DNA from: Polytrichum commune
Taxonomy: Eukaryota > Streptophyta > Polytrichopsida > Polytrichales > Polytrichaceae
Assembly (NCBI GenBank): GCA_950295325.1
Contig: OX485806.1
Location: 36,706,001 to 36,770,000, forward strand
DNA length: 64,000 nt
Direction of reading: 5' to 3'
In this document: positions 1 through 11,710 of the stretch, in pieces
Position numbering within the stretch: position 1 is the stretch's first letter
Layout of the letters: each line of letters begins with the position of its first letter
Translations under genes and position numbers: made by a program
Notes under the pieces: model-generated
What the model was told of the DNA's origin: nothing
The model's input: only the letters and a program-made list of their open reading frames with translations
Database searches by the model: none

Positions 1-2930
1 CAAGTGGCTTTTGATTGCATTTTGTTTGGAAAATCCTCTCTCATAAATAGCTATACTTGATGAAATGAGTATAATTTTTTTGCCAAAGTTGTATAAGTTT
101 AGGCCAATTTGTGTGCCATTCCAAATTGATGGCATTTAAATCACAGACCCAACAACAATATTGCTTCCAATCCAGCTTCAATTGATACATTTTGAATTGT
201 ACATTGTACATTAAACTCAATTTGAAAGGGATCTTTGCATTATGCAAAGATTACCTCAAGTCACATCAATGTCAAGCTAAGACGCCTTCAAATTAGCCCA
301 ATATTTAACCAACCAAAGCATCACTTTTCAAGATCTGCTAGGGCAAATTGGTCATTCATATACTTGCATGAAAACAGTCGTGGAAATACATCCACAAGAG
401 ACCACGAACAATGGTCTTGTCGGCCTTGTATTTAGCCTTCACCACCTCTCTAATCATCGTCTCAGATGTAAAGCCTTCCCGGGTACAAAGGAAATTACAA
501 GAACAAGGCTAAACTTAAGTATTTAAGTGAGTGTAGGAAGTTCTCCTATTGTTATGGGTTACATTTTTACATACTTGAGCTGCAGTTTATAATAGTTAGG
601 TTTCCTAGTAATACTTGCCATTTCGATTTCTAGCATGTCAATTGACGTGCATTTTTTTTTGTGTGCAAGTTTTTTTGTGTCAAAAGTGAAATACTTGCAA
701 AAACTTTGTCAAACATACACATTGGTCGGAGCTTCAAGGTGTCTACACAAACTTGTCCATGATGGATATAGGGGCTTTGGTAAGAAAAGAAAAGATAACG
801 CCCGTACTATGTGTACCGGCGTGAATGTGAGCCCGTTAACCCTATATTGATCTCGGGGATCCGAGATGGGGCTTTGGTACAACTAAGTTGGCTAAAGAAT
901 TGAAAGTTGATTCATTCCAACTAGACCACACTACTAGTACGAATTTACGTAAACAACACGAAGCTTTAGCTGATATTTGTTGCTAGAGCTCCGTGATGTC
1001 TACGCAAACTTATACAATGGGAAGCGCTTTGAATTCTTATATAGTTTGAAATGATCTATAATGACAATGCCAATAGATATTCTAAATTTGTCCAATAAAA
1101 TTTAGTTGGAACGAATCGGTCATCGATGTATATTAGAAATCTTATAATTACTAGAACCCCTAGATGCATGCACGATATTGAATGAGTTTACTTAGACACC
1201 ATGAAGCTCTAGCTGATACTTGTTGAAGACTTGTCGATTTTGATCAAGAGCATTGTATGTAGACTCTCATAGCTTGATTAATAATTTGTGCATGTATAAG
1301 TGGTGCATGAGTCCAATTGGGGGACAGGGATGAGTTCCGGAGTAGTGAACAAACAATTGCAGAATTTAGGCAAGGGGTCATACAAGCCCAAGTAGATCAA
1401 GTTGGTGGTAGAGATATAGTACAACAGTGGGACAATGGTTGTTTGGTATTTGGGCCTTAATATGTGGTCACTCTTTTTTATTGGATACCTACTAGGTTGG
1501 ACATGTGTCGTTCTGATACGTTGCACCCATGCAACCACATGCCCATGGATATGTGCCAAATGCATGTATGGTCGTGCCCATAAAGCCCCCCCCCCCCCCG
1601 GCATTGTCATCACATCTCCCCCCTAGCTCCCATTGTCATGGTCACCACCTCCTCTAGGTTTCTCCTACTATACCTACCCCTAAGCCCATCATCTTTTGAC
1701 CTTTTAACATGTTTTTGGGGAAGATCTTTGGTATGTATCCCCTTTACTTTGAAAAGTTTTTACTTTTTAGGCAAGATTGGTGGGGAATGGTGGGAAATGG
1801 TAGGGCGATGGCCATTATTACTAGTCATGTTCATCGTTGTACATTAGATATATGCAAAAAATGGTATATGGCAAGGTACACTCTAAAGTCAGTAATATCA
1901 CGCTTGTGGCAACCAAAGTGTATGTGATATTAAGGAGTTATGCAATATTAATATGAATGTTTAATAAAAGAAAATTAGTGTAGCATGTGACATGAAGGAA
2001 TAGCTCAAAGTCAACATTGCAATAATGACAATGATGACAGCGTGATGCATATGAGCATGTGGTTCGAATTCTTTGGTGGTTTATTTTAATGTCAAAACGT
2101 ATGATATATGGGAGGAAAACGTGACAATCAGGATTAAGATTTAAACTAAGAACACCCATTCCATAGGGTTTTGGGATATAAGAGGAGGAGTGACACTAAG
2201 GAGGTGGATATTACGGAGACAAAAATTCTACCATTTTGGACTTTGACCCAACTCTAAGAGTAAGTCCTGGCTCGGGTCTGAATAAAAATCTTCATTAGAA
2301 TACGAGTTCAAGTACTTAACTCTTAAATGATGAAACATCCTAAAACAAGACTTTCACCCTTAAATGGACAAATCTTTCTCAAAAGAGGTGTTTTTAGTGG
2401 ATAAAATTTTGAGGTGTAGCTATTGAACTTGTGTATCACTTCAAAAATTTGATTACAAAGATTAATGTAGTACCCCCAATGCCTCAAACTATATTTAAGT
2501 CTAGACTTATTCATGGATAATGGAAATAATATAATTTAATATGTGCATTGAATATTGGTGGACTCTATGTTAGAATTGACAACAACTAATCCTAGATTTG
2601 GATTGTAATTTCTTGTTGTAGGATGCGCTAGTTGCATGCACACTGTGTTATTTTTGAAAAAAAAACATCTAGAGGGAATGTTTGACCACCTTGCTTCTCA
2701 AAATATGTGTAATTAGGTTTTCATCATATTCTTTAGCTTTTTCCTTCAAATAATTTTTTTGGCAATATGCATGTCTCAATTGTGTGAACATACATTGAGA
2801 TGTATTATCAATTTTGCACAAATCTTTTGTCCATATTTACTTTAATCCTAAACTCTTGATGTGTTCACATTTAACACTGCCATATTTTGAAAAACCACCA
2901 CTTGAAGAACATATGATATAACCTCCCCTC
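1..2930. other. Intergenic, AT-rich, no gene recognised
   Basis: No reading frame here has a recognisable domain, and the open frames are short (under about 115 codons). The only compositional oddity is a run of C near 1588-1600 beside a CCACCTCC-rich stretch. No RNA gene or repeat structure was recognised. It is ordinary AT-rich plant intergenic DNA as far as can be seen by eye. Confidence 0.6.
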
Positions 2931-2935
2931 ACTCT

Positions 2936-4681
2936 TGTAGTTAGTTTTTGCTATGGCTTAAAATAACAAAACCCAGGGAACAAAATTTCCAGGAAGACTG
3001 AGCTAGTGTCTATAAGGATTATTGTCACATTGGATTAAGGATTTTATTAACAACTTAAGACTTTGCCTTTTTCGTTCCTTCCTTATTCCACTTATCCCAC
3101 CCTCTTATGATTCTTTTGTGTACTTTCAGTAGTGAGTGATTCCGTCCTTTCATAAGGCAATTTTCTATCACTCTATGGTTGTGACCTATATCAGTCGTGA
3201 AGCTCAAAAGCTTGGCAAGTTGGCAGGGCAATTTGTCAGGACCGAAGTCCGGGTAATGTCTTTTAGTAACCACATCGTCTTGAGTATGCCAGAGATAAAA
3301 CTTGCAAATTCCTTAATTAACTCCTTGTTATCAACTTACCAACCTCATACATGTCTTCATGTGCTCAAGTCACCACCTTAGTCTTCAACCATCTGGTGAC
3401 TCATCTCAACAACCATTCACTTGTTAATACAAAAGTCATGCATTCACAGCTAGGCTATGTTCTTCCTTAAGGCTTTAGTCCTCTATAGACTAATCAATCA
3501 ACATACAAAGGGTAAAGTCTTACTCCAGTAAGATATTCTTTCCTTCAGGGGAAGGTACAGCTTTGACAGCCTATAGCCTGCCTCTAGCCCTTCCATCTTT
3601 TCAGCTGACACTTTGCTTAGCTCTTCTCTTCTTTCCCTCTCTAACACACTAGCTAATGGCTGTGAATTTGGGGCGCTAGCCCAGGCGATGGCCTCACTCT
3701 AGCCTCCCTGTCTTTCTCTCTTCCTAAGACTATTGCCCTTCTCAGCTGGCTACGAAGCAGCCCCTCGGGACCTCTTAGTCCTCTCTACAGACTATGGCCA
3801 TTATCTTTTCTTGACTTGGCCCATGGCCTGATCCCACTGGTCTCGGCTACTAGTCTTTAGCCAAGTCTATTGCCCTTCTTGCTTCCTATCAAGCCTTTTC
3901 TTACTTGCCTTCTTCACGACAGGCGGTATGTATCCGTCAAACTCTCTCTAACCAGTTGCCTTGCCACTCTCTGGCCTTTTATCAGACTATTGCCTGTCTT
4001 AGCCTTGCTCTTGGCCACTTCTTGATCTTTCAGACCATTGCCTCACCTCAGTCACACTCCATATCTCTCAACCTCTTTCCGTCTCATCTCTGATCACTCA
4101 CTCTGAACCAATCTCTACTCTTCCGAATGCAGATTTCCTCTCAGACTACTTGCCTGATTTTGTCATTACAATGCTATGTCAGACTACTTGCCCAACCTTA
4201 CTTCCAAATATCACTCACAACATTTCACATAACTTACTTCAACAATCCTCTTCACTCATAAGACAAACAATTTCACATAATACTTCACTCATAATCATCT
4301 CATTAACACAAAAGAGATAAGTCCACTTCAGGGTCCAAGTTTTTCGGCCCTTTAACTTCCTAACATTGTCATTCCAAGCTTCCTGCTTGTTCAAGACTAT
4401 TGCCTGGCTCAATCACTGAGCTACAGACTTCTACGCCTATTGCTAATCTGAGACTATGTAAGATCTTGCTGCTTGCAAATAGCCTGTCTTCCTACTTGCC
4501 TGGCTCCTTCTTAATGTCGAGAGAGAAGACCAGGTGGTTAGCCGTCGTAACCACTTCTTAACGGCTATTGCCTGTTTTCATCCCTTTGGATGGCTACTGA
4601 CTGCCTATAGCCGAATGAAAGACGTTAAATTTCAAGAATTGTCCTTTTCAGACAGGCGATAGCCAAAAAATCAGTTCTACA
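2936..4681 (-). mobile_element. Solo LTR (copy C) of an LTR retrotransposon
   Basis: Read on the minus strand, this 1746-bp block starts TGTAGAACTG and ends CTAACTACA, the usual TG...CA ends of an LTR. It is flanked by perfect 5-bp duplications (ACTCT on the plus strand at 2931-2935 and 4682-4686). It is a diverged homologue of the LTRs at 33180-35213 and 55619-57642. Near its start all three share a GTCTTC...GGAAGACA block, and near the end they share CCCTGGGTTTTG followed by TTATTTTAAG or TTATTTAAG and GCAAAAAC. The plus strand is pyrimidine-rich with a scattered ACTATTGCC motif. No internal retrotransposon sequence adjoins it, so it is a solo LTR. It has no coding capacity. Confidence 0.85.
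2957..2967 (-). promoter_or_regulatory. Putative TATA-like box of LTR copy C
   Basis: On the minus strand a TTATTTTAAG motif follows CCCTGGGTTTTG. The same arrangement lies at the same place in the other two LTRs (TTATTTAAG at 35184-35192 and 57612-57620). Conservation across diverged copies suggests the retrotransposon core promoter. Function is inferred. Confidence 0.45.
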
Positions 4682-4686
4682 ACTCT

Positions 4687-5654
4687 GCATGGTACATTTA
4701 TGATTCTAGCCATTCCTATCAAGATTTTGATGATTTTTTGATATCTCACGCACATTTAAAAATATCATCCAAATATGAACCCAAAAGCCACCGGTCGACA
4801 AGTCCATTCATTCTTGGAAATTGTTATGTTATGCTACAACCAAAATAATCAAAACGACAACATCAATTAAGAATTTTGTTAATGAATAATTATTTTTCAT
4901 AATAAAGTGCCAATAATGAAATGTTTCACAACCATGAAGAGGGCAAAAACAAAAATTGTGTTGCCTTCTCATAAGTGGATGAGATAAGAACTAGAAGTTG
5001 GGAATTTGCAAAGTGCATGGGATAGGGACATGCAAATTGGAACTTTGCCTTGTACACAATGACATCCCCAGTCCCTTAAAAATGAGTTTTTCTCCCATTT
5101 GTTATTCATAGTAACAAGAGTAACACTACAAGGAGGTAGGGGTACTTTGAGATAGGCCCCATGACATAAAAACTTTAGTGTTGAAGCCAACAAAGATAAA
5201 TAATGTTTAGTGATTTTTCTTCCATATATGGTAGTTGTGTCACTTCTTTGGCTTGCAAAAGGTATGTGAGGATTTTCTTATATTTTTGGTTACCAAATAG
5301 ATCTAGATATTATGTTTACTCATTCAATACAGAATCCATTCGAGCTTACTCATTACCTATAGATTCCATGTATGTTTTTGAATGCACCTGGAGGAGTGTT
5401 CTCTCTTAGTTTAGCTCAAAAATCTTCTTATAGTGATTTATTTTCGCTCTTCTAGATTATCATATTTTTGGCTACTCATTCAAGCTTAGTCACTATATTC
5501 CAAGTTTATTATTAAATGTTAACCTAATTTAAGTTAATTAGACACTATATTTAAGTTTATTAACCCTAAATTAGTCACGTCATGTCATGCTTAAACATTT
5601 GTGTCCTATTAGTGTTCAAAAAGGTGTAATAAGGACCCGGCTTTCCTAGTATTG
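4687..5654. other. Intergenic, nothing recognised
   Basis: AT-rich spacer between a solo LTR and a MITE. The open frames (74 and 68 codons) resemble no known protein and have no flanking gene signals. Confidence 0.55.
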
Positions 5655-5657
5655 TAA

Positions 5658-6024
5658 GGGCATCGCCAACCCATTCCCGGCATCAGCTCCCGGCAGGGCG
5701 GGATGCAGGGAGCCCTGCTCAATGGAGGGAGGGTTTGGCAGGAGGGGGGTCCAGCCCATTGCCCGGCAAGGGCCCCCCGGCACACAGGTCTCCAGCCACG
5801 TAGCCCCCCGGCACACAGGTGTCCCAGCTTCACAAGCTACTTTTGGATAAGGCAGTGTGTAGCGGGACGACAACTTCTCTCGGCAAACTCCAAAAATGTG
5901 CCGAGAGCGGGAGTAGCTTTACAGGGACCCTGTGCATAACGGGCTGGGTACCGAGCCCGTTGGCCCGAGCCCGGGCTCACTGTTCCCGGTAGTTACCGTT
6001 GCCGGGAATGGGCTAGCGATGCCC
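5658..6024. mobile_element. GC-rich MITE, PIF/Harbinger-like, 367 bp
   Basis: Terminal inverted repeats begin GGGCATCGCCAACCCATTCC on the left, and the right end is its near-perfect complement (GGGCATCGCTAGCCCATTCC). TAA lies on both sides (5655-5657 and 6025-6027). A 3-bp TAA/TTA duplication is the habit of the PIF/Harbinger superfamily. The interior is strikingly GC-rich compared with the AT-rich surroundings. Short open frames inside are compositional by-products. It is non-autonomous, with no transposase. Confidence 0.8.
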
Positions 6025-6027
6025 TAA

Positions 6028-7596
6028 GATGAACATGGTTGCCATAAGAGTCTAGGATATGTCTATTTATATTGTTAAATCTATGAAGGCTAAGCCTACT
6101 TAAAAGGGCCTTGGAGAGCCTGGAATTGGCACTATGGTGTCTTTGTGAAGAAAACCTCCCCCTTGTTGCTAAGAAAATAGGGCCTAAGGGCCTAAGGGCC
6201 TAAATGATTGGTCTCCCAATTAGCTATCAACTGTGGCGCTCACCGTTGATGACTTTATATATATATATTTGGTAACGAATTATTTAGTAGTTTTTGGTTT
6301 GTTTTCTTTTTGGGTGTTGGCTATGTGTAAAGACAAACATGGTGTTGATCGGTAAAGCTAAGGTACATCCACCCAAAATTAACTATGAATGTAAAACCAA
6401 CACTATGTTCTATACCCTACTAACAATAAATTATTGAGCGGTTTCAATATTTCAAACCAACGGTCATATTAAACCAACTTCACATAGTGTTGGTTTTGGG
6501 TATGCCTACTTTACATAAGCTCTTAGGCACACAACTCCCATATTATATGCCAAGGAGAGGGGGAATGGCTTTGTATCAACCTAGAGGCTAGGTTCACAAG
6601 TTATTAAATGAAAAAATATTTTGCAAAAAATGGAAGAAAATGTTGGATCTCAAAGTTTCAAATTAAAAGTGTTGGGTCTTGAAATGAGTTTGGAATTTAT
6701 AATTTTTGTTAAGAACTTTGAACCCCTTCCTATGTGCATCCCCCATCTTTGCAATATATCTCGGGGGGTGCACCTTTCATTAAAACCTAGAATCACGTGC
6801 GTTCACTGCATACTCTAAAAACTCCCTATATACAAGTTATTTTTTGTGAAATGAAGTAATACACATACAATTGCAACAATAAATATACAAGTGATAATAT
6901 GTATACACAAAAAAACGTCCATTCATATATAGTCATTAACATAAGTATACAAATATACTTTTGAACAATAATCAACCCCTATAATATGTATAACAAAATA
7001 TCCTAGCTTTCATCAGCAAAGTCGTTGAAAACTTTTTCATCTCCCGGATGTAACTCATAAACATTTGATTCACCAATATATGTCATTGTAGCCAATGCAA
7101 TTATTGGTTCTAAGTCTACCATCAAATGATTAGTAAGATCATATGTCCACTTGTTGTTAGCCCCTTTTTGATACCAACATAAACCAATCTCCACGTTTGA
7201 TGGACGGTCCATCAAGTCAATTAGATCCCTATACTCCACCCAACGATTACCAAACGATTTCATCCAATATGAAAACTTATGATATGTAGTATAGTAAGAG
7301 TACCACACAAGTACAATTATTGTATACTTTTTAAAGGCCTTCCATATATGTACGTAACTATAAATTATAACATGTATACCATAAGTATACGTAATACGGC
7401 AAGGTCCAAATCAATACCCCTCCTGTGCACTCACATATACTCATACATGTTTAGTACAGTGCACCCCCCGAGCAATATATATATAGATATATAAATTAAA
7501 CGGGTTTCAATATTCTTAATACAAAACCTTCAAAATCTTGGGGAGACTCGCTCTCGCCATCATGTATTAAAAGTTAGATATATAAAACACGCGGTC
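6028..7596. other. Intergenic, one small unrecognised ORF
   Basis: Mostly AT-rich spacer. Around 6355-6522 two inverted copies of a short motif (CACCCAAAATTAAC and CCAACACTATG types) suggest a further decayed foldback element, but its ends could not be fixed. A minus-strand ORF at 7003-7308 is listed separately. Confidence 0.45.
7003..7308 (-). CDS. Hypothetical 101-residue ORF, possible exon remnant
   Basis: This minus-strand frame encodes 101 residues with a balanced, protein-like composition: several Trp and Tyr, a segment RWVEYRDLIDLMDRPSNVE, and an acidic C-terminus ending DEKVFNDFADES. No family is recognised. There is no clear promoter, neighbouring exon or splice site. It could be a remnant exon or a chance open frame, and its function is unknown. 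Confidence 0.2.
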   Translation of the reverse strand: MWYSYYTTYHKFSYWMKSFGNRWVEYRDLIDLMDRPSNVEIGLCWYQKGANNKWTYDLTNHLMVDLEPIIALATMTYIGESNVYELHPGDEKVFNDFADES

Positions 7597-7599
7597 TAA

Positions 7600-8014
7600 G
7601 GGTAAGTTTCCATGTAGATCGCTTGCCTGCCAAATTCTAGTGTGAATAAGGGCGAACTTGTCCAAATGTAGAGGGAACATGATGGGATAGGGTTTGTATG
7701 TGTCAACTAGCTACTCCCATCTTCTCAAATCCAAGTCCACTTACTAACCTCCTCTTCCTGGTTATCAAGGATGGAGTTGTAGATCAACATTGGTTCTCTT
7801 GAGTCTTTAATGAGTCTTAATCCTTGCTACTTGTAGGTTAGTGATTCATTTGTGGGTGCATGAAAGCCTAGCGGTATGTGTTCACTGTCCTCAAAGTTCT
7901 AGCGGATGGCGAGAATGTGATTGGACGACAATTTGTGATTAACTACATGTGAACACCTCCAACCCATTATTATCTAGAATCTAGTGGGCAAGTGGCCTAC
8001 ATGGAAACTCACCC
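7600..8014. mobile_element. MITE family 2, copy 1, 415 bp
   Basis: The left end GGGTAAGTTTCCATGTAG and the complement of the right end (GGGTGAGTTTCCATGTAG) form terminal inverted repeats. They are flanked by TAA on both sides (7597-7599 and 8015-8017), so the insertion is PIF/Harbinger-like. A second, inverted and truncated copy lies at 14139-14456. It has no coding capacity. Confidence 0.8.
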
Positions 8015-8375
8015 TAAGACACATTATTCTCCCACTATATTTATTCTTAATGTTTTAAAAGTTACATTCTTGGATTTCTCTTTCCAAGACCTTGGTCTAC
8101 AAGAGTCTCTTGAATCTAAATAGATTATAGCATTTATTGCATAAGATTGCATTATTATCATGTAATTACAATTTTGGCTGTGTAAAAATAAGAGGAGATG
8201 CATATGCATTCATAAGCTAAGGGCTGTTTTATAGACGTGACCAAGAGCCGTGGGTTTAAATGAATTAGAATTTAGACTCGTGGTCATGGTCAATGGTCCG
8301 AAGACCATGAACAAGAGAAATTTTACATCACTTTTTTAAAGCCTCAGTTACAGAACATAGTGAGATGTGGACTTA

Positions 8376-8769
8376 GGGCCGGTTTACACTACGGTGGAGA
8401 AGGCCTCCGGTCGGTCAAGAATGCTTGTCCAAGACATGGTTATATGAGGCAAATGATGGATGTGTTGGAGAAGAATTAAAGGCAATAAAATATTTTTATT
8501 GAGTTGGGCTTCTCCCGAGGAGGAGTTTCTTGTCCGGCCTCTTGAGGCCGGACAAGAAACTCCCCCTCCGGAGAAGCCCAACTCCAAAAAGTGCCGCCAT
8601 GTAGGTGGCCATGTCATTTTATCATCCATGAGAAAAGTTCACCACCATTGTTTTCTTCACCTAGTGTAAACACCCACCGGTCAAGAGTTGCATTTTCGAC
8701 CAATCACAATTGAGAAATGCCCTTTTTTTCATGACCGGTGGACTTCTCCATCGTAGTGTAAACTGGCCC
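8376..8769. mobile_element. MITE family 3 with internal perfect hairpin, 394 bp
   Basis: Terminal inverted repeats GGGCCGGTTTACACTACG (left) and GGGCCAGTTTACACTACG (complement of the right end) are flanked by TTA (8373-8375 and 8770-8772). Inside, at about 8509-8589, a nearly perfect palindrome centred on GGCCTCTTGAGGCC has arms of close to 40 bp that include GTTTCTTGTCCGGCCTC. Such foldbacks are common in Harbinger-type MITEs, and transcripts from them can enter small-RNA pathways. No coding function. Confidence 0.8.
8509..8589. repeat. Long near-perfect hairpin inside MITE
   Basis: The two arms begin GAGTTGGGCTTCTCCC and end in the matching GGAGAAGCCCAACTC, with only a few mismatches along close to 40 bp each and a very small loop. 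If transcribed it would fold into a stable double-stranded RNA. Whether it is transcribed cannot be seen from sequence. Confidence 0.8.
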
Positions 8770-8772
8770 TTA

Positions 8773-9284
8773 GACTAGGACGTGATGTTTGTGCTGAAAA
8801 AATAAAAATAAAAATAAAAATGGGGAGTCATTAAAATAAGGTAGTCTAACATAACCATTCAAAAAATAATATAATGTGAATTAGAGAATTTATTGGCATG
8901 GACACCTTCATTTTTTTGCCAAGACAACTTATTTAGGTTCTTTCACACCAGATGACCAAAAAACATCATCCATTTTTGGACATGTAGATTTCTATGTCAC
9001 TTTCTCATCCATTTTATGATATGGGTCATTTTTATTTTTGTTATCTTTTGTAAAATGAAGTGGGACCGCACTCATTTCTCGACCAAATAGATTTTAGAAA
9101 GTGGTGGTCACTAGGGTAGGCATGCCCTAGCTAAGTACTACAGTAGTTGCCTAATATTACTCAACAAAGTAAGGGTCTTTCTACATCATTAGGCTCACAC
9201 TGTAGCGTGGAGTATAAAAATTTACAAGATGTTGTCATTATACTCCTAAGATTATGTGACCCACCAATGTCCATGGAATTTTTA
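8773..9284. other. Intergenic, nothing recognised
   Basis: AT-rich spacer with an A/T microsatellite-like AAAATA run near 8800-8820. No gene signal. Confidence 0.5.
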
Positions 9285-9496
9285 TAGACATAGTTGGTTG
9301 AGATCCTACTGTTTCCAACATAAACCGACTACATGTTTGACATCTCTCAATTTTCTTTATTATATTGAAGAATATTCTGCAAATTCCTCTAAATCTGTAG
9401 ATAATTTTCCTGAAAACTGGAATTTCTACCGGTTTATCTCAAACTGAGCCGGTTCATCTGTGAGCAGTTGTCGGTCTACTCGGTTCTCCCCGTTCA
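9285..9496 (+). repeat. Interspersed repeat R1, copy 1 (diverged)
   Basis: About 210 bp that aligns by eye with four other copies (13165-13789, 18055-18297, 22185-22387, 48106-48277). Shared landmarks in order are GAGATCCTAGTGTTTCC, then AACCGGTTACATGTTGACAT, then a T-rich stretch, CCTGAAGTC, CTCAAACTCA, GTTCATCTGT, and CTAGCGGTCGGTTCTCCC ending in CGTTCA. It has no coding capacity. The class (SINE-like or other) is unresolved. Confidence 0.65.
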
Positions 9497-11110
9497 TTGT
9501 GGCCCACCCAAGTGACATTTGCGCTGACTAATCTTAAGTGTTTGAAGAGAATCCAAATACATATGCTTGAATACAAATAAACTCAGGAGTCAGGAATCTT
9601 CACTGTACAGACGGTGCGGATCACATAAATATGATACACTGTCTGATTTCTAAAGTACTGTCTGCACGAGTATTCTGTGGGGCATTTGATGGCGCCGCAG
9701 GAAGTGCAAGTGTCCAATCTGTACAATGTCGGAGAAGCTGAAGTGTCCAGCAATTACGTACAGGTACTTGAATCCCACCAGCCGACTCATCCGTGGCAGC
9801 CGTGTGGAAGTTGAGTGCAATGCACATTGCAAAGTTCGCATTGTCTGATAAATCGACTTTCGGCGCTCTTTGTCTGTAGCAAGTCGGCGGCCAGCCGGCG
9901 CGCCGTTGGTGACCAACTTTGCTTTGTTCATCGACATTTGGAAGCTATCTGCACCGACCTAGTAATCTATGTACCTGAAGGTTCCATCCACTAATAATTT
10001 AACAGTGTCTGCATTAGTTGTACTAGTCGACGGTAGCATTTCTAGTCTCGCTCATCGCTCATATTCAAGTTATACTGTTCGTGTGCATCTCTCTTGTTGA
10101 TCATATAACTTTCAGATTTGCTGCAGAAGACTACAGGAGTTGCACACTAGAAGTGTGCCATTGTGGGGCTCCTCGCGGCCCTGCATTGTTCCTTTTCGTT
10201 TCCATTGTTACAGCAATGAGCTTCAACAGCAGCAGTAGGAGTGCTCGATCAGAACCTGACTTCTTGTTTTTGTGTGGAAAGCTGGTTACATTCGTCCCGC
10301 GCCGGGGGTGGCAACTGCTGTGATTGCGATACGGGATGATCATGTTATCTAACTAAGACTAGTACTACACCTTATTTTGGATTCAGTACCATTCTGAACT
10401 CGAAACAAGCGATGTGGGTGTTCGATATGGATAAACAGAGAACCAGCCCAAACTCCCTCAACATGAGCATCATTGCAAACATACAACTTGACAACTTATC
10501 GAAATTATCAATTGAAGTTGTGTAATTACAGAACAATACAACTGCAACGGTCCTCGTCGGCCGAAGGCTGGACTACTATTAATTTATGTTCAGAATGATC
10601 ATTATACAAATTAAATTACAGAATTCGTGTAATGTATTAAGACATAGAATTGGGTTATAATTTGAGAAGTATAAGAGAGAGTAAAAGGAGTGTGTCATTG
10701 GAATTCACTCAATGGGTGGAACTAATTTTGAGAACAACTTGGATTTCATTTTCAATGTTAATATATAGAGAAATGTGTTAGAACCAAATAAGCATTTATT
10801 TCAAGAGATTTTGTATAGAAAAAATTAATCCTGATTCAGCAGATGATATGACTAATTCCACTCACAACTTGAATTTTTTTAAGTTTTAAAAGAAGTACAC
10901 TAAATATGTTATTTAATGTCACCAATTGTGTTTGTCTTGCTCAATACTAAATTTTAAACAACATTATAGTGTCACCAACACTAAGTGCTTATATTTCATG
11001 TTTGCCAACCACCATATTTGTGTAGTTTTGCAATCCAGTGTATGTCATATTGGCAGTTGGAATTGTCCAAAAGTCATGCATAAATCCCCATATATACTTA
11101 ATTCCTAATT
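9497..11110. other. Intergenic, no gene recognised
   Basis: Between about 9600 and 10330 the sequence is less AT-rich and contains ORFs of up to 95 codons on both strands. None shows a recognisable domain, and antisense frames overlap. The region could be an old element or gene remnant. From 10340 to 11110 it returns to AT-rich spacer. Confidence 0.4.
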
Positions 11111-11113
11111 TAG

Positions 11114-11710
11114 GTGTAAAACATGCCTCCTAAGATATGGCAAACGCCAATTTTACCGCTTTTAGCTTAAATGTGGCGTCCAAAAATCTTCAAAATCGGC
11201 AATATATAAAAAGTGGCAAATTGCCTTGACTTTAATCAATTTTTGTGACGTAAGTTGTAAAAGTGTTAGTTGCTCGTTCTATTGGGCTCCAGCGCCATCA
11301 TCGAACCTAGTCCGAACATGATTTTTTTGAAAGTCCAATTGATTTTTTTTTCTCAACCTTGGTGTCTATTTAAGGTCTTTGATCATCACCACTTGCTAGG
11401 ATAATGGGACACTGTACCGGCACCTAGTTGCCAGTCTACGACGATGAGGCGTCTATGATGGCTAGGCGTCCTCGACGACTAGGCACCCTTGATGACGAGG
11501 CGTCCTCGACGATTGGGCGTCTACAATGACTGGGCGTCTATGACAATTGGGGGTCTATGACGACTGGGCGTCCTTGACGACTAGGCATTGTCGACAACGA
11601 GGTTAGATTTACGACTCTATGGAGACCTAGTCATCCAAGAAACCTTATATTATCTAAATGTGGTGTCTATAAATAGAATGCCACATTTTAGGAGGCCTAT
11701 TGTAAAACAA
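11114..11710. mobile_element. Inverted-repeat element carrying a minisatellite
   Basis: The left side has GTAAAACATGCCTCCTAAGA and ATGGCA. The right side, read on the opposite strand, has GTTTTACAATAGGCCTCC and TGTGGCA, so the block is bounded by imperfect terminal inverted repeats about 30 bp long. No clear target duplication could be set. The interior contains a 17-bp tandem array. It is probably a non-autonomous DNA element, and the boundaries are approximate. Confidence 0.5.
11440..11609. repeat. 17-bp minisatellite, about 10 units
   Basis: Consecutive 17-bp units of the type GACGACTAGGCGTCCTC run head to tail about ten times with scattered substitutions. The period is not a multiple of three and the array is not in a long open frame, so it is not a protein repeat. 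It lies inside an inverted-repeat element. Confidence 0.85.
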
